Under the pieces are notes generated by a model. That model saw only the letters and a program-made list of their open reading frames with translations, did no database searches and was not told where the DNA came from. Below, piece by piece: positions 1 through 6,294 of a DNA stretch of 8,691 bases; the stretch's first letter is position 1, and the number at the start of each line of letters is the position of its first letter. The DNA comes from an uncultured Eubacteriales bacterium. Lineage in GTDB: Bacteria > Bacillota > Clostridia > Christensenellales > Borkfalkiaceae. Made by a program: the position numbers and the translations under genes. The stretch is from NCBI GenBank assembly GCA_900545325.1, contig UQZE01000086.1:1-8691 (forward strand), in the 5' to 3' direction.

Positions 1-10
1 TCTTTTCCAT
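1..10 (-). CDS. Possible start of next operon gene (first three codons only)
   Basis: One base after the nnr stop codon there is an ATG (bases 10 to 8) followed by GAA AAG, which would begin a protein Met-Glu-Lys and continue past the window edge. The spacing fits the tight packing of the rest of the operon. No good Shine-Dalgarno sequence is visible; the bases before it are the end of nnr (GGACAGCTGAT), so translation would depend on coupling. With ten bases nothing can be said about the product, and the ATG could be chance. Confidence 0.3.
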
Positions 11-11
11 A

Positions 12-1454
12 TCAGCTGTCCGCGATTTCGTCTATCGCCTGAGAGAAGTGCGCGACGGTGTCGCTCGGCGTAATCGTATATTCGTTCTGCTCTTTCGCCG
101 CGAGATCGCCCGCCAGGCCGCAGAGAAAAGCCCCCGCCGCCGCGGCGTCGAACGCCGGAAAGCCGCGCGCGGCTATGCCCGCGACCGCGCCCGAAAGCAC
201 GTCGCCGCTGCCGCCCTTCGCCATGCCGCTGTTGCCCGTGGTATTGAGAAGGACGCCCTCTTTGCCCGCGACCACGCTGACCGCGCTTTTCAAAAGCACG
301 GTAACGCCGTATTCTTTTGCGAACGCCTTTGCCGAGCCGATCATGTCGTTTTCTATTTCCTCCACACTCCTGCCCGTCAGGCGGGAAAATTCCTTGACGT
401 GCGGCGTAACGACCACGTCCGCGCCGCTGTTTTTCAGCGCCTTGACGCCGAACGCCGCGAGAGAATTCAGCCCGTCGGCGTCGATCAAAAGCACGCCCTT
501 GAAATTTTTGAGCAGCCGGCGCGCGATCTCGTACGTATTCTCGCTCACGCCGCAGCCCATGCCGAACGCGACGGCGTTCACGCCGTCTATCTTTTCAAAG
601 TCCTTTTCATCGAATTTCAGCGCGCCGTTTTCATCCGCAAACGGGTGCGTGATGAGTTCGGGCACCTTGCCCGCATAGAGGGGAAACAGGCTGTCGGGAA
701 CGCACAGATGGCCGTATCCCGCCCCCGTTTTCAGCGCAGCAAGGGCGTTTGCCGAAAGGAGGGCCGAACCGAAAAAATCCCTGCTCCCGCCGACGACGGC
801 CGCCTTGCCGTAACTGCCCTTGTGCGTGTTTTCCGCGCGCGGCGGAAAAAAGCGCTTCATATCCTTGGTTTCGAGGCGGCTTGCAAATTCTTCCGCAAAC
901 ACCGCTATGCCGATATCCTTATTGACGACCTTGCCGCAGTAGTCCTTGCCGTCGTTTAAAAAATGCCCCGTTTTATATTCCTGTATCGAGATCGTAAGAT
1001 CGGCCTTGACCGCGGCGCCGCACACCCTGCCGCTGTCGCCGCTGAGGCCGCTGGGTATATCGACGCTTATCTTGAAACAGTCTTTTGCGTTGATCTTTTC
1101 AATCACTTCCCGCATCTCGCCCTCGACTTCGCGCGTCAGTCCCGTGCCGAAAATGCAGTCCACGATTACGTCGTATTCGTAATCCAGCTTTTCCGCGCCT
1201 TCCGCCGCGAGTTTCAGGAGAAACACCGAAAAGCCGTGCACGTTGCGCAGGAGTTTGGCCGCGATCATGCCGTCGCCGCCGTTGTTGCCCTTGCCGCACA
1301 CGAACAAAATTCTTCCGCCCTTGAAACGCCGCTTTATTTCCTCCGCGACCGCCTCGCCCGCGCGCGCCATCAGCGTGCGCTCCGGTATGCCGAGTTTTTC
1401 TATGGTATACTTATCCGCCGCGCGCATTTCCGCGACGCTCAATATCCTTTCCAT
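12..1454 (-). CDS. nnr: Bifunctional NAD(P)HX epimerase / ADP-dependent NAD(P)HX dehydratase
   Basis: This 480-residue protein repairs hydrated, damaged NADH and NADPH in the cytoplasm: one half interconverts the R and S epimers of NAD(P)HX and the other dehydrates the S form using ADP. The N-terminal YjeF_N domain (about residues 1-205) shows GKGNNGGDG at 54-62, FGTG at 102-105 and VDIPSG at 131-136. The C-terminal carbohydrate-kinase-like domain (about 211-478) shows HKGSYGKAAVVGGS at 211-224, TPHVKEF at 350-356 and the nucleotide-binding GGSGDVLSG at 414-422, which contains the expected catalytic Asp. The length matches the bacterial fusion form. The frame is open from a GTG at 1460, but AAGGAG lies 5 nt before the ATG at 1454 and the GTG falls inside that site, so 1454 is chosen. 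The start is 2 nt after the recX stop. It is the last complete gene of the operon. Confidence 0.95.
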   Translation of the reverse strand: MERILSVAEMRAADKYTIEKLGIPERTLMARAGEAVAEEIKRRFKGGRILFVCGKGNNGGDGMIAAKLLRNVHGFSVFLLKLAAEGAEKLDYEYDVIVDCIFGTGLTREVEGEMREVIEKINAKDCFKISVDIPSGLSGDSGRVCGAAVKADLTISIQEYKTGHFLNDGKDYCGKVVNKDIGIAVFAEEFASRLETKDMKRFFPPRAENTHKGSYGKAAVVGGSRDFFGSALLSANALAALKTGAGYGHLCVPDSLFPLYAGKVPELITHPFADENGALKFDEKDFEKIDGVNAVAFGMGCGVSENTYEIARRLLKNFKGVLLIDADGLNSLAAFGVKALKNSGADVVVTPHVKEFSRLTGRSVEEIENDMIGSAKAFAKEYGVTVLLKSAVSVVAGKEGVLLNTTGNSGMAKGGSGDVLSGAVAGIAARGFPAFDAAAAGAFLCGLAGDLAAKEQNEYTITPSDTVAHFSQAIDEIADS

Positions 1455-1456
1455 GC

Positions 1457-2062
1457 TCACTCCTTATAAGGCGCAGCCGCGCGTTCCGCCTCTTCGTAGG
1501 AAAACCCCTTGCCCAGCAGGTGTCTGTACAGGCGCGAAACCTCTTTCGGGCTGCGTTCCCTGCCGCGCATGAACTTTGCGGCGAGCGCGTCTATCGCGCC
1601 CTCGTCGCGCACGGCGTTTCCGAGCGCTTCGGCAATGTCTTCCGCGCTCACGCCGCGGCGGGAAAGCTCGATCTTCAAAAGCTTGTCCCCCTTTTTCGCC
1701 GCGTAGGATTTCACATAGCTTGCGGCGTACGCCTTATCGTCGATATAGCCGTAGCCTTTGAACTTTTCCAAAATAAAAGAAACGACAGCTTCGGAATACC
1801 CTTTGCGCGTCAAAAAGAGCGCGACTTCACGCTCCGTCTTCATCGTTCCGGATATAAAGGACGACGTCTTTTCCATGGCGGTCGTCTTTTCGCTGTCGAA
1901 TTCTATTTCCCTGAGCCGCTCCCCGTCGATTTCGACGCCGGCTTTCAGCTTGTTTTTCACCGCAGTTTCGAGCGACAGACCGCACGCGAACGAGCCGTCT
2001 ATATATACGTTCACGCGCTTGTCGTCTTTCAGCTGCGGCGTAACGGCGGTGATCTTGCCCAT
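1457..2062 (-). CDS. recX: Regulatory protein RecX
   Basis: RecX binds the RecA-ssDNA filament and restrains its recombinase and co-protease activity. The 201-residue product has the extended N-terminal region typical of Bacillota RecX (VNVYIDGSFACGLSLET, about residues 17-33) and then three helical repeats, roughly at 61-105, 106-148 and 152-195. Recognisable RecX signatures are LTRKGYS at 84-90, GYIDDKAYAASYV at 105-117 and ELSRRGVS at 132-139. The frame could open at a TTG at 2065, but the ATG at 2062 is chosen because it forms a TGATG junction with the ilvE stop, a 1-nt overlap that suggests coupled translation. Only a weak GGTG lies upstream. recX is often beside recA; here it is embedded in a metabolic operon instead. 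Its stop lies 2 nt before the preferred nnr start. Confidence 0.93.
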   Translation of the reverse strand: MGKITAVTPQLKDDKRVNVYIDGSFACGLSLETAVKNKLKAGVEIDGERLREIEFDSEKTTAMEKTSSFISGTMKTEREVALFLTRKGYSEAVVSFILEKFKGYGYIDDKAYAASYVKSYAAKKGDKLLKIELSRRGVSAEDIAEALGNAVRDEGAIDALAAKFMRGRERSPKEVSRLYRHLLGKGFSYEEAERAAAPYKE

Positions 2063-3126
2063 CAAAGCACCGTTACCCAGCCGAATTTATCTTCCAGCCT
2101 GCCCGTTTGGATTCCCGTTACGGTATCGTATAAAAATTTCGTCACGTCGCCCATTCTGCCGCCGTTGACTTCCAGGTTTTCCCCGTTCACGCCCAGCACG
2201 CCCACGGGCGAAACGACCGCCGCCGTGCCCGTGCCGAACACTTCCTTCAGCCGACCCTTTTTGTGCGCCTTTACGACTTCCTTGACGGAAAGCAGGCGTT
2301 CGCTCACTTTGTAACCGTTGGCGCGGAGGATTTCAAGGCAGCTCTTGCGCGTGATTCCCGGCAGAATGGAGCCGTTGAGCGCGGGGGTTACAACCTCGTC
2401 GCCGATGACGAAAAAGATATTCATGGAACCGACTTCTTCGATATATTTTTTATGCACGCCGTCCAGCCAGAGCACCTGATCGTACCCCTTTTTCTGCGCC
2501 TCCTCCGCGGCCTTGATGCTGCCCGCGTAGTTGCCGAGGCACTTCGCCTCGCCCGTGCCGCCCGCGACCGTTCTCGCGTAGTGATTTTCCACGTAGATTT
2601 TGGTAGGCGCCAGCCCGTGCTTATAGTAAGCGCCGACGGGCGAAAGGATTACGAAAAACAGATATTTTTTGGCGGCGTGCACGCCGAGTTCCGCGCTCGA
2701 CGCGATCATGAGCGGACGGATATAAAGCGCCGTGCCCTCCGCCGTGGGGATCCAATCCTTTTCCAGCTGAACGAGCCGATAAACGGCCTTTAAGGCAAAG
2801 TCCGCGTCCAGCCGCGGCATGCACATGCGGTCGCACGAACGGTTCATGCGGCTGAAATTTTCCGCAAGACGGAAAATGCGTATCTCGCCCTTTTCGTTTT
2901 TGAACGCTTTCGCCCCCTCGAATACGCCCTGCGCGTAGTGCAGGACGGAGGTTGACGGATCGAACGGGATCGGTTCGTACGGCGAGATCTTCGCGTCGTG
3001 CCAGCCCCGTCCCTCTTCGTAGACCATGCTGAACATATAATCGGTAAACAGTTTGCCGAACCCCAGCTCGCTGCCCGCGGCGGGTTTTTCTTTCAGCGTC
3101 TTTCTTTCGATCATTTCGATTTCCAT
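2062..3126 (-). CDS. ilvE: Branched-chain amino acid aminotransferase
   Basis: This is a fold-type IV PLP enzyme that moves the amino group between glutamate and the 2-oxo acids of leucine, isoleucine and valine, acting in both synthesis and breakdown. From the ATG at 3126 it is 354 residues, the usual length for the ~355-residue class of BCATs. Visible signatures are HYAQGVFEG (63-71), the PLP-lysine region GTGEAKCLGNYAGS with Lys195, EEVGSMN (230-236) with the cofactor-contacting Glu231, LPGITRKS, and FGTGTAAVVSPV near the C-terminus. An in-frame GTG exists at 3132, but GAGGAG ends 5 nt before the ATG at 3126 and overlaps that GTG, so the ATG is the better start. It begins 2 nt after the yigZ stop and shares a single base with recX. 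With the aminotransferase at 4982-6157 it gives the operon two unrelated transaminases. Confidence 0.95.
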   Translation of the reverse strand: MEIEMIERKTLKEKPAAGSELGFGKLFTDYMFSMVYEEGRGWHDAKISPYEPIPFDPSTSVLHYAQGVFEGAKAFKNEKGEIRIFRLAENFSRMNRSCDRMCMPRLDADFALKAVYRLVQLEKDWIPTAEGTALYIRPLMIASSAELGVHAAKKYLFFVILSPVGAYYKHGLAPTKIYVENHYARTVAGGTGEAKCLGNYAGSIKAAEEAQKKGYDQVLWLDGVHKKYIEEVGSMNIFFVIGDEVVTPALNGSILPGITRKSCLEILRANGYKVSERLLSVKEVVKAHKKGRLKEVFGTGTAAVVSPVGVLGVNGENLEVNGGRMGDVTKFLYDTVTGIQTGRLEDKFGWVTVL

Positions 3127-3128
3127 GT

Positions 3129-3758
3129 TCACTCCTCGAATGCGTAATACCCCGAACCTTTGCTTTCCGTTTTCAGTCTGCCGCCGAAACAGTCGGCGAA
3201 TTCCCGCTCGAAAGCGGGCAGGCTTTCCCGCGGAACGGCGAACGTTACCTCCGCCGTTTCGGAAAATTGCGTATCTTTTATTTTATAATTTTTATTTTCG
3301 GAAAATTTAAGCAGTTTAGAATAGTATTCGTAATCCGCGGCGGTCTTTACGAACTCGCACGCGCAAAAGCGCGCCGTTGCGGCCGCGTTCGCGCCGTCGG
3401 CCACGGCCTTTGCGTAGGCGCGCACCAGCCCGCCCGCGCCCAGCTTGATCCCGCCGAAATAACGGGTTACCACCGCCGCGCATTTTTTCAGGTTTTTCGC
3501 TTTCAGCACTTCGAGCATGGGCAACCCTGCCGTGCCCTGCGGTTCGCCGTCGTCGGAAAACTTCTGCACGTTGCCCAGCTCGTCCGCGATATAGGCGTAA
3601 CAGTTGTGCGCGGCGAGCGAATGTTCCTTTTTTATCTTCGCCACGTACGCGCGCGCCTCCTCCTCGTTTCCGACGCCCGCGAGATGCGTTATGAAACGGG
3701 AACGCTCTATCGTGTATTCGGTTACCGTTTCGCCCGTAACGCTCAGATAGTCTTTCAT
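3129..3758 (-). CDS. yigZ: YigZ / IMPACT family protein (UPF0029)
   Basis: The 209-residue product has the full two-domain layout of bacterial YigZ proteins. The N-terminal UPF0029/IMPACT domain (about 10-120) carries DDGEPQGTAG at 69-78 and the family signature RYFGGIKLGAGGLVRAY at 99-115. The smaller DUF1949-type C-terminal domain follows (about 138-205). The eukaryotic homologue IMPACT/Yih1 restrains the kinase Gcn2 and so affects translational control; the biochemical role of bacterial YigZ is not settled, and a nucleic-acid or ribosome-linked role is inference. The ATG overlaps the tyrS stop in an ATGA (4 nt) and no clear Shine-Dalgarno sequence precedes it, so translation is probably coupled to tyrS. 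The position next to a tRNA synthetase is compatible with a translation-related job but does not prove it. Confidence 0.93.
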   Translation of the reverse strand: MKDYLSVTGETVTEYTIERSRFITHLAGVGNEEEARAYVAKIKKEHSLAAHNCYAYIADELGNVQKFSDDGEPQGTAGLPMLEVLKAKNLKKCAAVVTRYFGGIKLGAGGLVRAYAKAVADGANAAATARFCACEFVKTAADYEYYSKLLKFSENKNYKIKDTQFSETAEVTFAVPRESLPAFEREFADCFGGRLKTESKGSGYYAFEE

Positions 3759-4972
3759 ACGAGCACGATTTTCACGTGTACTTTTTTGCCCTTGTGCAGT
3801 ACGAAACCGCCCGCGGCGCGCGCCGTTTCGTCCACCTCGCCGAACGGATCGGTTATCTTCGTTTCGTTCACCGAAACGCCGCCGCCCTCGATAAGGCGCT
3901 TCGCCTCCCCCTTGGACTTGGCGATCCCCGCCGCCACCATGACGTCGGCCACCTGTTTCAGCTCCCTGCTCACTTCGGCCTTAGGCATATCCTCCGCGCT
4001 GCCGCCGCCGAACGCGGCTTTCGCCTGCTTTTCGGCCGCCTTTGCCTTTTCTTCGCCGTGCACGAGTTTGGTAACTTCGTAGGCGAGGCGCTCTTTCGCC
4101 GCGTTCATGCGCTCGTCGTTATAGCGCGTAAGCTCTTCTATCTCATCCATTTCCATAAACGTCAGAAGCCGCATGCATTCGTTTACCTTTACGTCCTCCA
4201 CGTTGCGGAAATACTGATAAAATTCATAAGGAGTGGTCTTGTTTTCGTCCAGCCAGAGCGCGCCCTTCGCCGTCTTGCCCATTTTTTTGCCCTCGCTGGT
4301 CAGCAGCAGGGTGAAAGTCATGGCAAACGCGGGCTTTTGCAGTTTGCGCCTGATGAGGTCGGCGCCCGCGAGCATGTTGCTCCACTGGTCGTCGCCGCCC
4401 ATTTCCAGCGTGCAGCCGTAATCCTTGTAGAGTTTCAAAAAGTCGTAGCCCTGCATGAGCATGTAATTGAATTCGAGGAAAGTGAGCCCCTTTTCCATGC
4501 GGGATTTATAACATTCCGCCGTGAGCATCTTATTCACCGAAAAATACACGCCGATATCGCGCAGAAATTCTATATAGTTGAGGTCGGCAAGCCAGTCGGC
4601 GTTGTTGACCATGAGGGCGGCGTTTTCCCCCTCGAAGGAAATAAAGCGCTCCATCTGCTTTTTGAAACAGGCGATATTGTGCGCGACGGTTTCCTTCGTC
4701 ATCATGGAACGCATATCGCTCCTGCCCGAGGGATCGCCGATCAGCCCCGTGCCGCCGCCGAACAGCGCAATGGGCTTGTGCCCCAGCCGCTGCATATGCG
4801 CCATCGCCATAATGGGGATATAATGCCCGATATGCAGGCTGTCCGCCGTGGGATCGAACCCCACGTAAAAGGTTACCTTTTCGTTTTCGAGCATCTTTTT
4901 CAGATCGTCCTCAAAGACCGTCTGTTTGATAAAGCCTCTTTCTTTCAATACGTCGAATGCACTCTTAGCCAT
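3755..4972 (-). CDS. tyrS: Tyrosyl-tRNA synthetase (TyrRS)
   Basis: This 405-residue class I synthetase charges tRNA-Tyr with tyrosine. The catalytic core shows YVGFDPTADSLHIGH at 36-50 (HIGH motif at 47-50), the tyrosine pocket region FNYMLMQGYDFLKL with Tyr170, Gln174 and Asp177, GGDDQWSN at 192-199, and KMGKT at 230-234 as the KMSKS-equivalent loop. The C-terminal S4-type RNA-binding domain (about 340-400) includes VADVMVAAGIAKSKGEAKRLI. Length fits the bacterial TyrS type. It starts 9 nt after the upstream aminotransferase stop. The binding site AAGGTG begins inside that TAA and lies 5 nt before the ATG. It overlaps yigZ by 4 nt. No T-box leader precedes it, although tyrS genes in Bacillota are commonly T-box controlled, so here expression depends on the operon promoter. 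Confidence 0.97.
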   Translation of the reverse strand: MAKSAFDVLKERGFIKQTVFEDDLKKMLENEKVTFYVGFDPTADSLHIGHYIPIMAMAHMQRLGHKPIALFGGGTGLIGDPSGRSDMRSMMTKETVAHNIACFKKQMERFISFEGENAALMVNNADWLADLNYIEFLRDIGVYFSVNKMLTAECYKSRMEKGLTFLEFNYMLMQGYDFLKLYKDYGCTLEMGGDDQWSNMLAGADLIRRKLQKPAFAMTFTLLLTSEGKKMGKTAKGALWLDENKTTPYEFYQYFRNVEDVKVNECMRLLTFMEMDEIEELTRYNDERMNAAKERLAYEVTKLVHGEEKAKAAEKQAKAAFGGGSAEDMPKAEVSRELKQVADVMVAAGIAKSKGEAKRLIEGGGVSVNETKITDPFGEVDETARAAGGFVLHKGKKVHVKIVLV

Positions 4973-4981
4973 GTTTACACC

Positions 4982-6157
4982 TTATTTCGCGAATATTTTT
5001 CCCAGTCTTTTCACGCCTGCGTCGATCTGCTCGACCGTCGCGTTTGAAAAGTTCAGTCTCATCGTGTTGTCGCCGCTGCCGTCGGCAAAAAAATCGTTGC
5101 CGGCAACGAATGCGACCTTATTTTCCACCGCCTCGTAAAATTTCGCCTTGGCGCTGGTGCCGTCTTTGAACTCGCCCCAGATGAACAGCCCTCCCTGCGG
5201 CACCGTATGCGTAAAGCTTGCGGGCATATATCTGTCGAGCGCGGCCAGCATGGCCTCGGCCTTTTTCTTATAGATCGGCAGGCTGCGCGCTATGCCGCGG
5301 TCGATCTCGCCCGTGGATATGAACTTTTCCACGACCGCCTGCGTGAGCGTTACCGTCTGCACGTCCACCGCCTGCTTGCACACCGTAAGCTTGCATATAA
5401 GCTTTTCGTCGCCCACGGCAAGCCCCACGCGGAGCGCGGGCGCAATCGTTTTGGAAATGCTGGTGAGATACAGAACGTGTCCGTTTTTATCGAAACTCTT
5501 GATAGAAGGCAGGTGCTCGCCGGCAAAGCGGATGCGCCCGTAGGGATCGTCCTCGATGACGACCACATTGTATTTTTCCGCGATCTCCACGATTTTTTTG
5601 CGCGTTTCGACTTTGAGCGTCTTGCCCGTGGGGTTGGAAAAATTAGGCACGATATAAACGATTTTCGGCTTATGAGCGGCGATTTTTCTTTCGAGGTCGT
5701 CCACGTCCGCGCCGTCCTCGCCGCAGTCGAAACCGATCGGCCTGAGACGATAGGTCTTTGCGATATGCAGCACGGCGAGATACGTCGGATTCTGCACCAG
5801 AATGACGTCGCCCTCGTTGGTCATCGCCTTGAACATGAGGTCGATCCCCTGCTGTCCGCCGCTGACGACGAGCGCGTTGTCCGTATCGTACCCCTCAATG
5901 CCCACGTTCTTCACGTAATCGAGAAAAGTCCTGCGGAGAGGCATATATCCCTCGGTCGCCCCGTATTGCAGCATGCCGACGGGGTTTTCCGACAGAAGTT
6001 CGTCGGCAAATTCCCTTACCTTCGCCGCAGGAAGGCATTCCGCCGCGGGCATGCCGCCCGCAAAGGATATCATTTCCTTATCGCCGAGAACTTTGAAAAT
6101 TTCCCTGATGGCGTTGCCCGATAAGTTTTTCACCCTTTCCGAAAAATCGTAGTCCAT
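4982..6157 (-). CDS. PLP-dependent aminotransferase, fold type I (LysN/2-aminoadipate/aromatic-type)
   Basis: This 391-residue enzyme belongs to the class I/II aminotransferases, in the subgroup containing LysN, kynurenine/2-aminoadipate transaminases and the catalytic half of MocR proteins. It lacks the GntR DNA-binding domain of MocR proteins. Motifs in order: SFAGGMP (31-37), LQYGATEGYMPLR (63-75), SGGQQGIDL (99-107), PNFSNPTG (171-178) with Asn175, EDDPYGRIRF (202-211) with Asp203 and Tyr206, the Schiff-base Lys236 in TSISKTIAPALRVG, and Arg367 in MRLNFS for the substrate carboxylate. All expected cofactor residues are present. The substrate cannot be read from sequence; family members act on aromatic, branched-chain, 2-aminoadipate and similar acids. 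It is the first gene of the operon, with its own promoter and GGAG 7 nt before the ATG. Its neighbours tyrS and ilvE suggest aromatic or branched-chain substrates (inference). Confidence 0.9.
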   Translation of the reverse strand: MDYDFSERVKNLSGNAIREIFKVLGDKEMISFAGGMPAAECLPAAKVREFADELLSENPVGMLQYGATEGYMPLRRTFLDYVKNVGIEGYDTDNALVVSGGQQGIDLMFKAMTNEGDVILVQNPTYLAVLHIAKTYRLRPIGFDCGEDGADVDDLERKIAAHKPKIVYIVPNFSNPTGKTLKVETRKKIVEIAEKYNVVVIEDDPYGRIRFAGEHLPSIKSFDKNGHVLYLTSISKTIAPALRVGLAVGDEKLICKLTVCKQAVDVQTVTLTQAVVEKFISTGEIDRGIARSLPIYKKKAEAMLAALDRYMPASFTHTVPQGGLFIWGEFKDGTSAKAKFYEAVENKVAFVAGNDFFADGSGDNTMRLNFSNATVEQIDAGVKRLGKIFAK

Positions 6158-6199
6158 AGTTTCTCTCCGCCTTTTTAACTTTTTTATATATTAAGTAAT

Positions 6200-6229
6200 A
6201 TTTTACCACATAAGAATGTATATTTGCAA
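6200..6229 (-). promoter_or_regulatory. Promoter of the aminotransferase-tyrS-yigZ-ilvE-recX-nnr operon
   Basis: On the minus strand TTGCAA (-35, 6224-6229) is separated by 18 bases from TAAAAT (-10, 6200-6205). The -10 is preceded by TGG, giving an extended -10 element. This sits in the most AT-rich stretch of the window. Transcription would start near 6193, leaving a leader of only about 36 nt before the ATG, too short for a T-box or other large riboswitch. The gap 6158-6294 otherwise contains only the Shine-Dalgarno sequence and the terminator of the upstream regulator gene. No second promoter was recognised inside the operon. Confidence 0.7.
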
Positions 6230-6259
6230 GTAAAATGTTGAATTTTTATGCCTCGATAC

Positions 6260-6286
6260 AAAAAAAGCGCCGCTTACGCGCGGCGC
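6260..6286 (-). terminator. Rho-independent terminator of the XRE regulator gene
   Basis: Read on the minus strand, the arms GCGCCGC and GCGGCGC form a perfect 7-bp GC stem with a 6-nt loop (GCGTAA), followed directly by seven T. It lies just after the stop codon of the regulator and about 30 bases before the operon -35 box, so it separates the two transcription units. Confidence 0.9.
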
Positions 6287-6294
6287 GGTTTTCG

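Noticed and set aside
48..959. 303-codon plus-strand frame opposite nnr
   Set aside because: Antisense shadow; the minus-strand frame carries both NAD(P)HX repair domains with intact motifs.
3776..5047. 423-codon plus-strand frame opposite tyrS
   Set aside because: Antisense shadow of a gene with complete TyrRS motifs; the translation is His/Arg-rich without domain signs, and GC-rich codon use explains its length.
5207..6124. 305-codon plus-strand frame opposite the aminotransferase
   Set aside because: Antisense shadow; no ribosome binding site, low-complexity composition, and the opposite strand encodes a full PLP enzyme.
6158..6294. Leader before the aminotransferase examined for a T-box or other riboswitch
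   Set aside because: Between the predicted transcription start and the ATG there are only about 36 AT-rich bases; the one clear hairpin belongs to the upstream gene's terminator.
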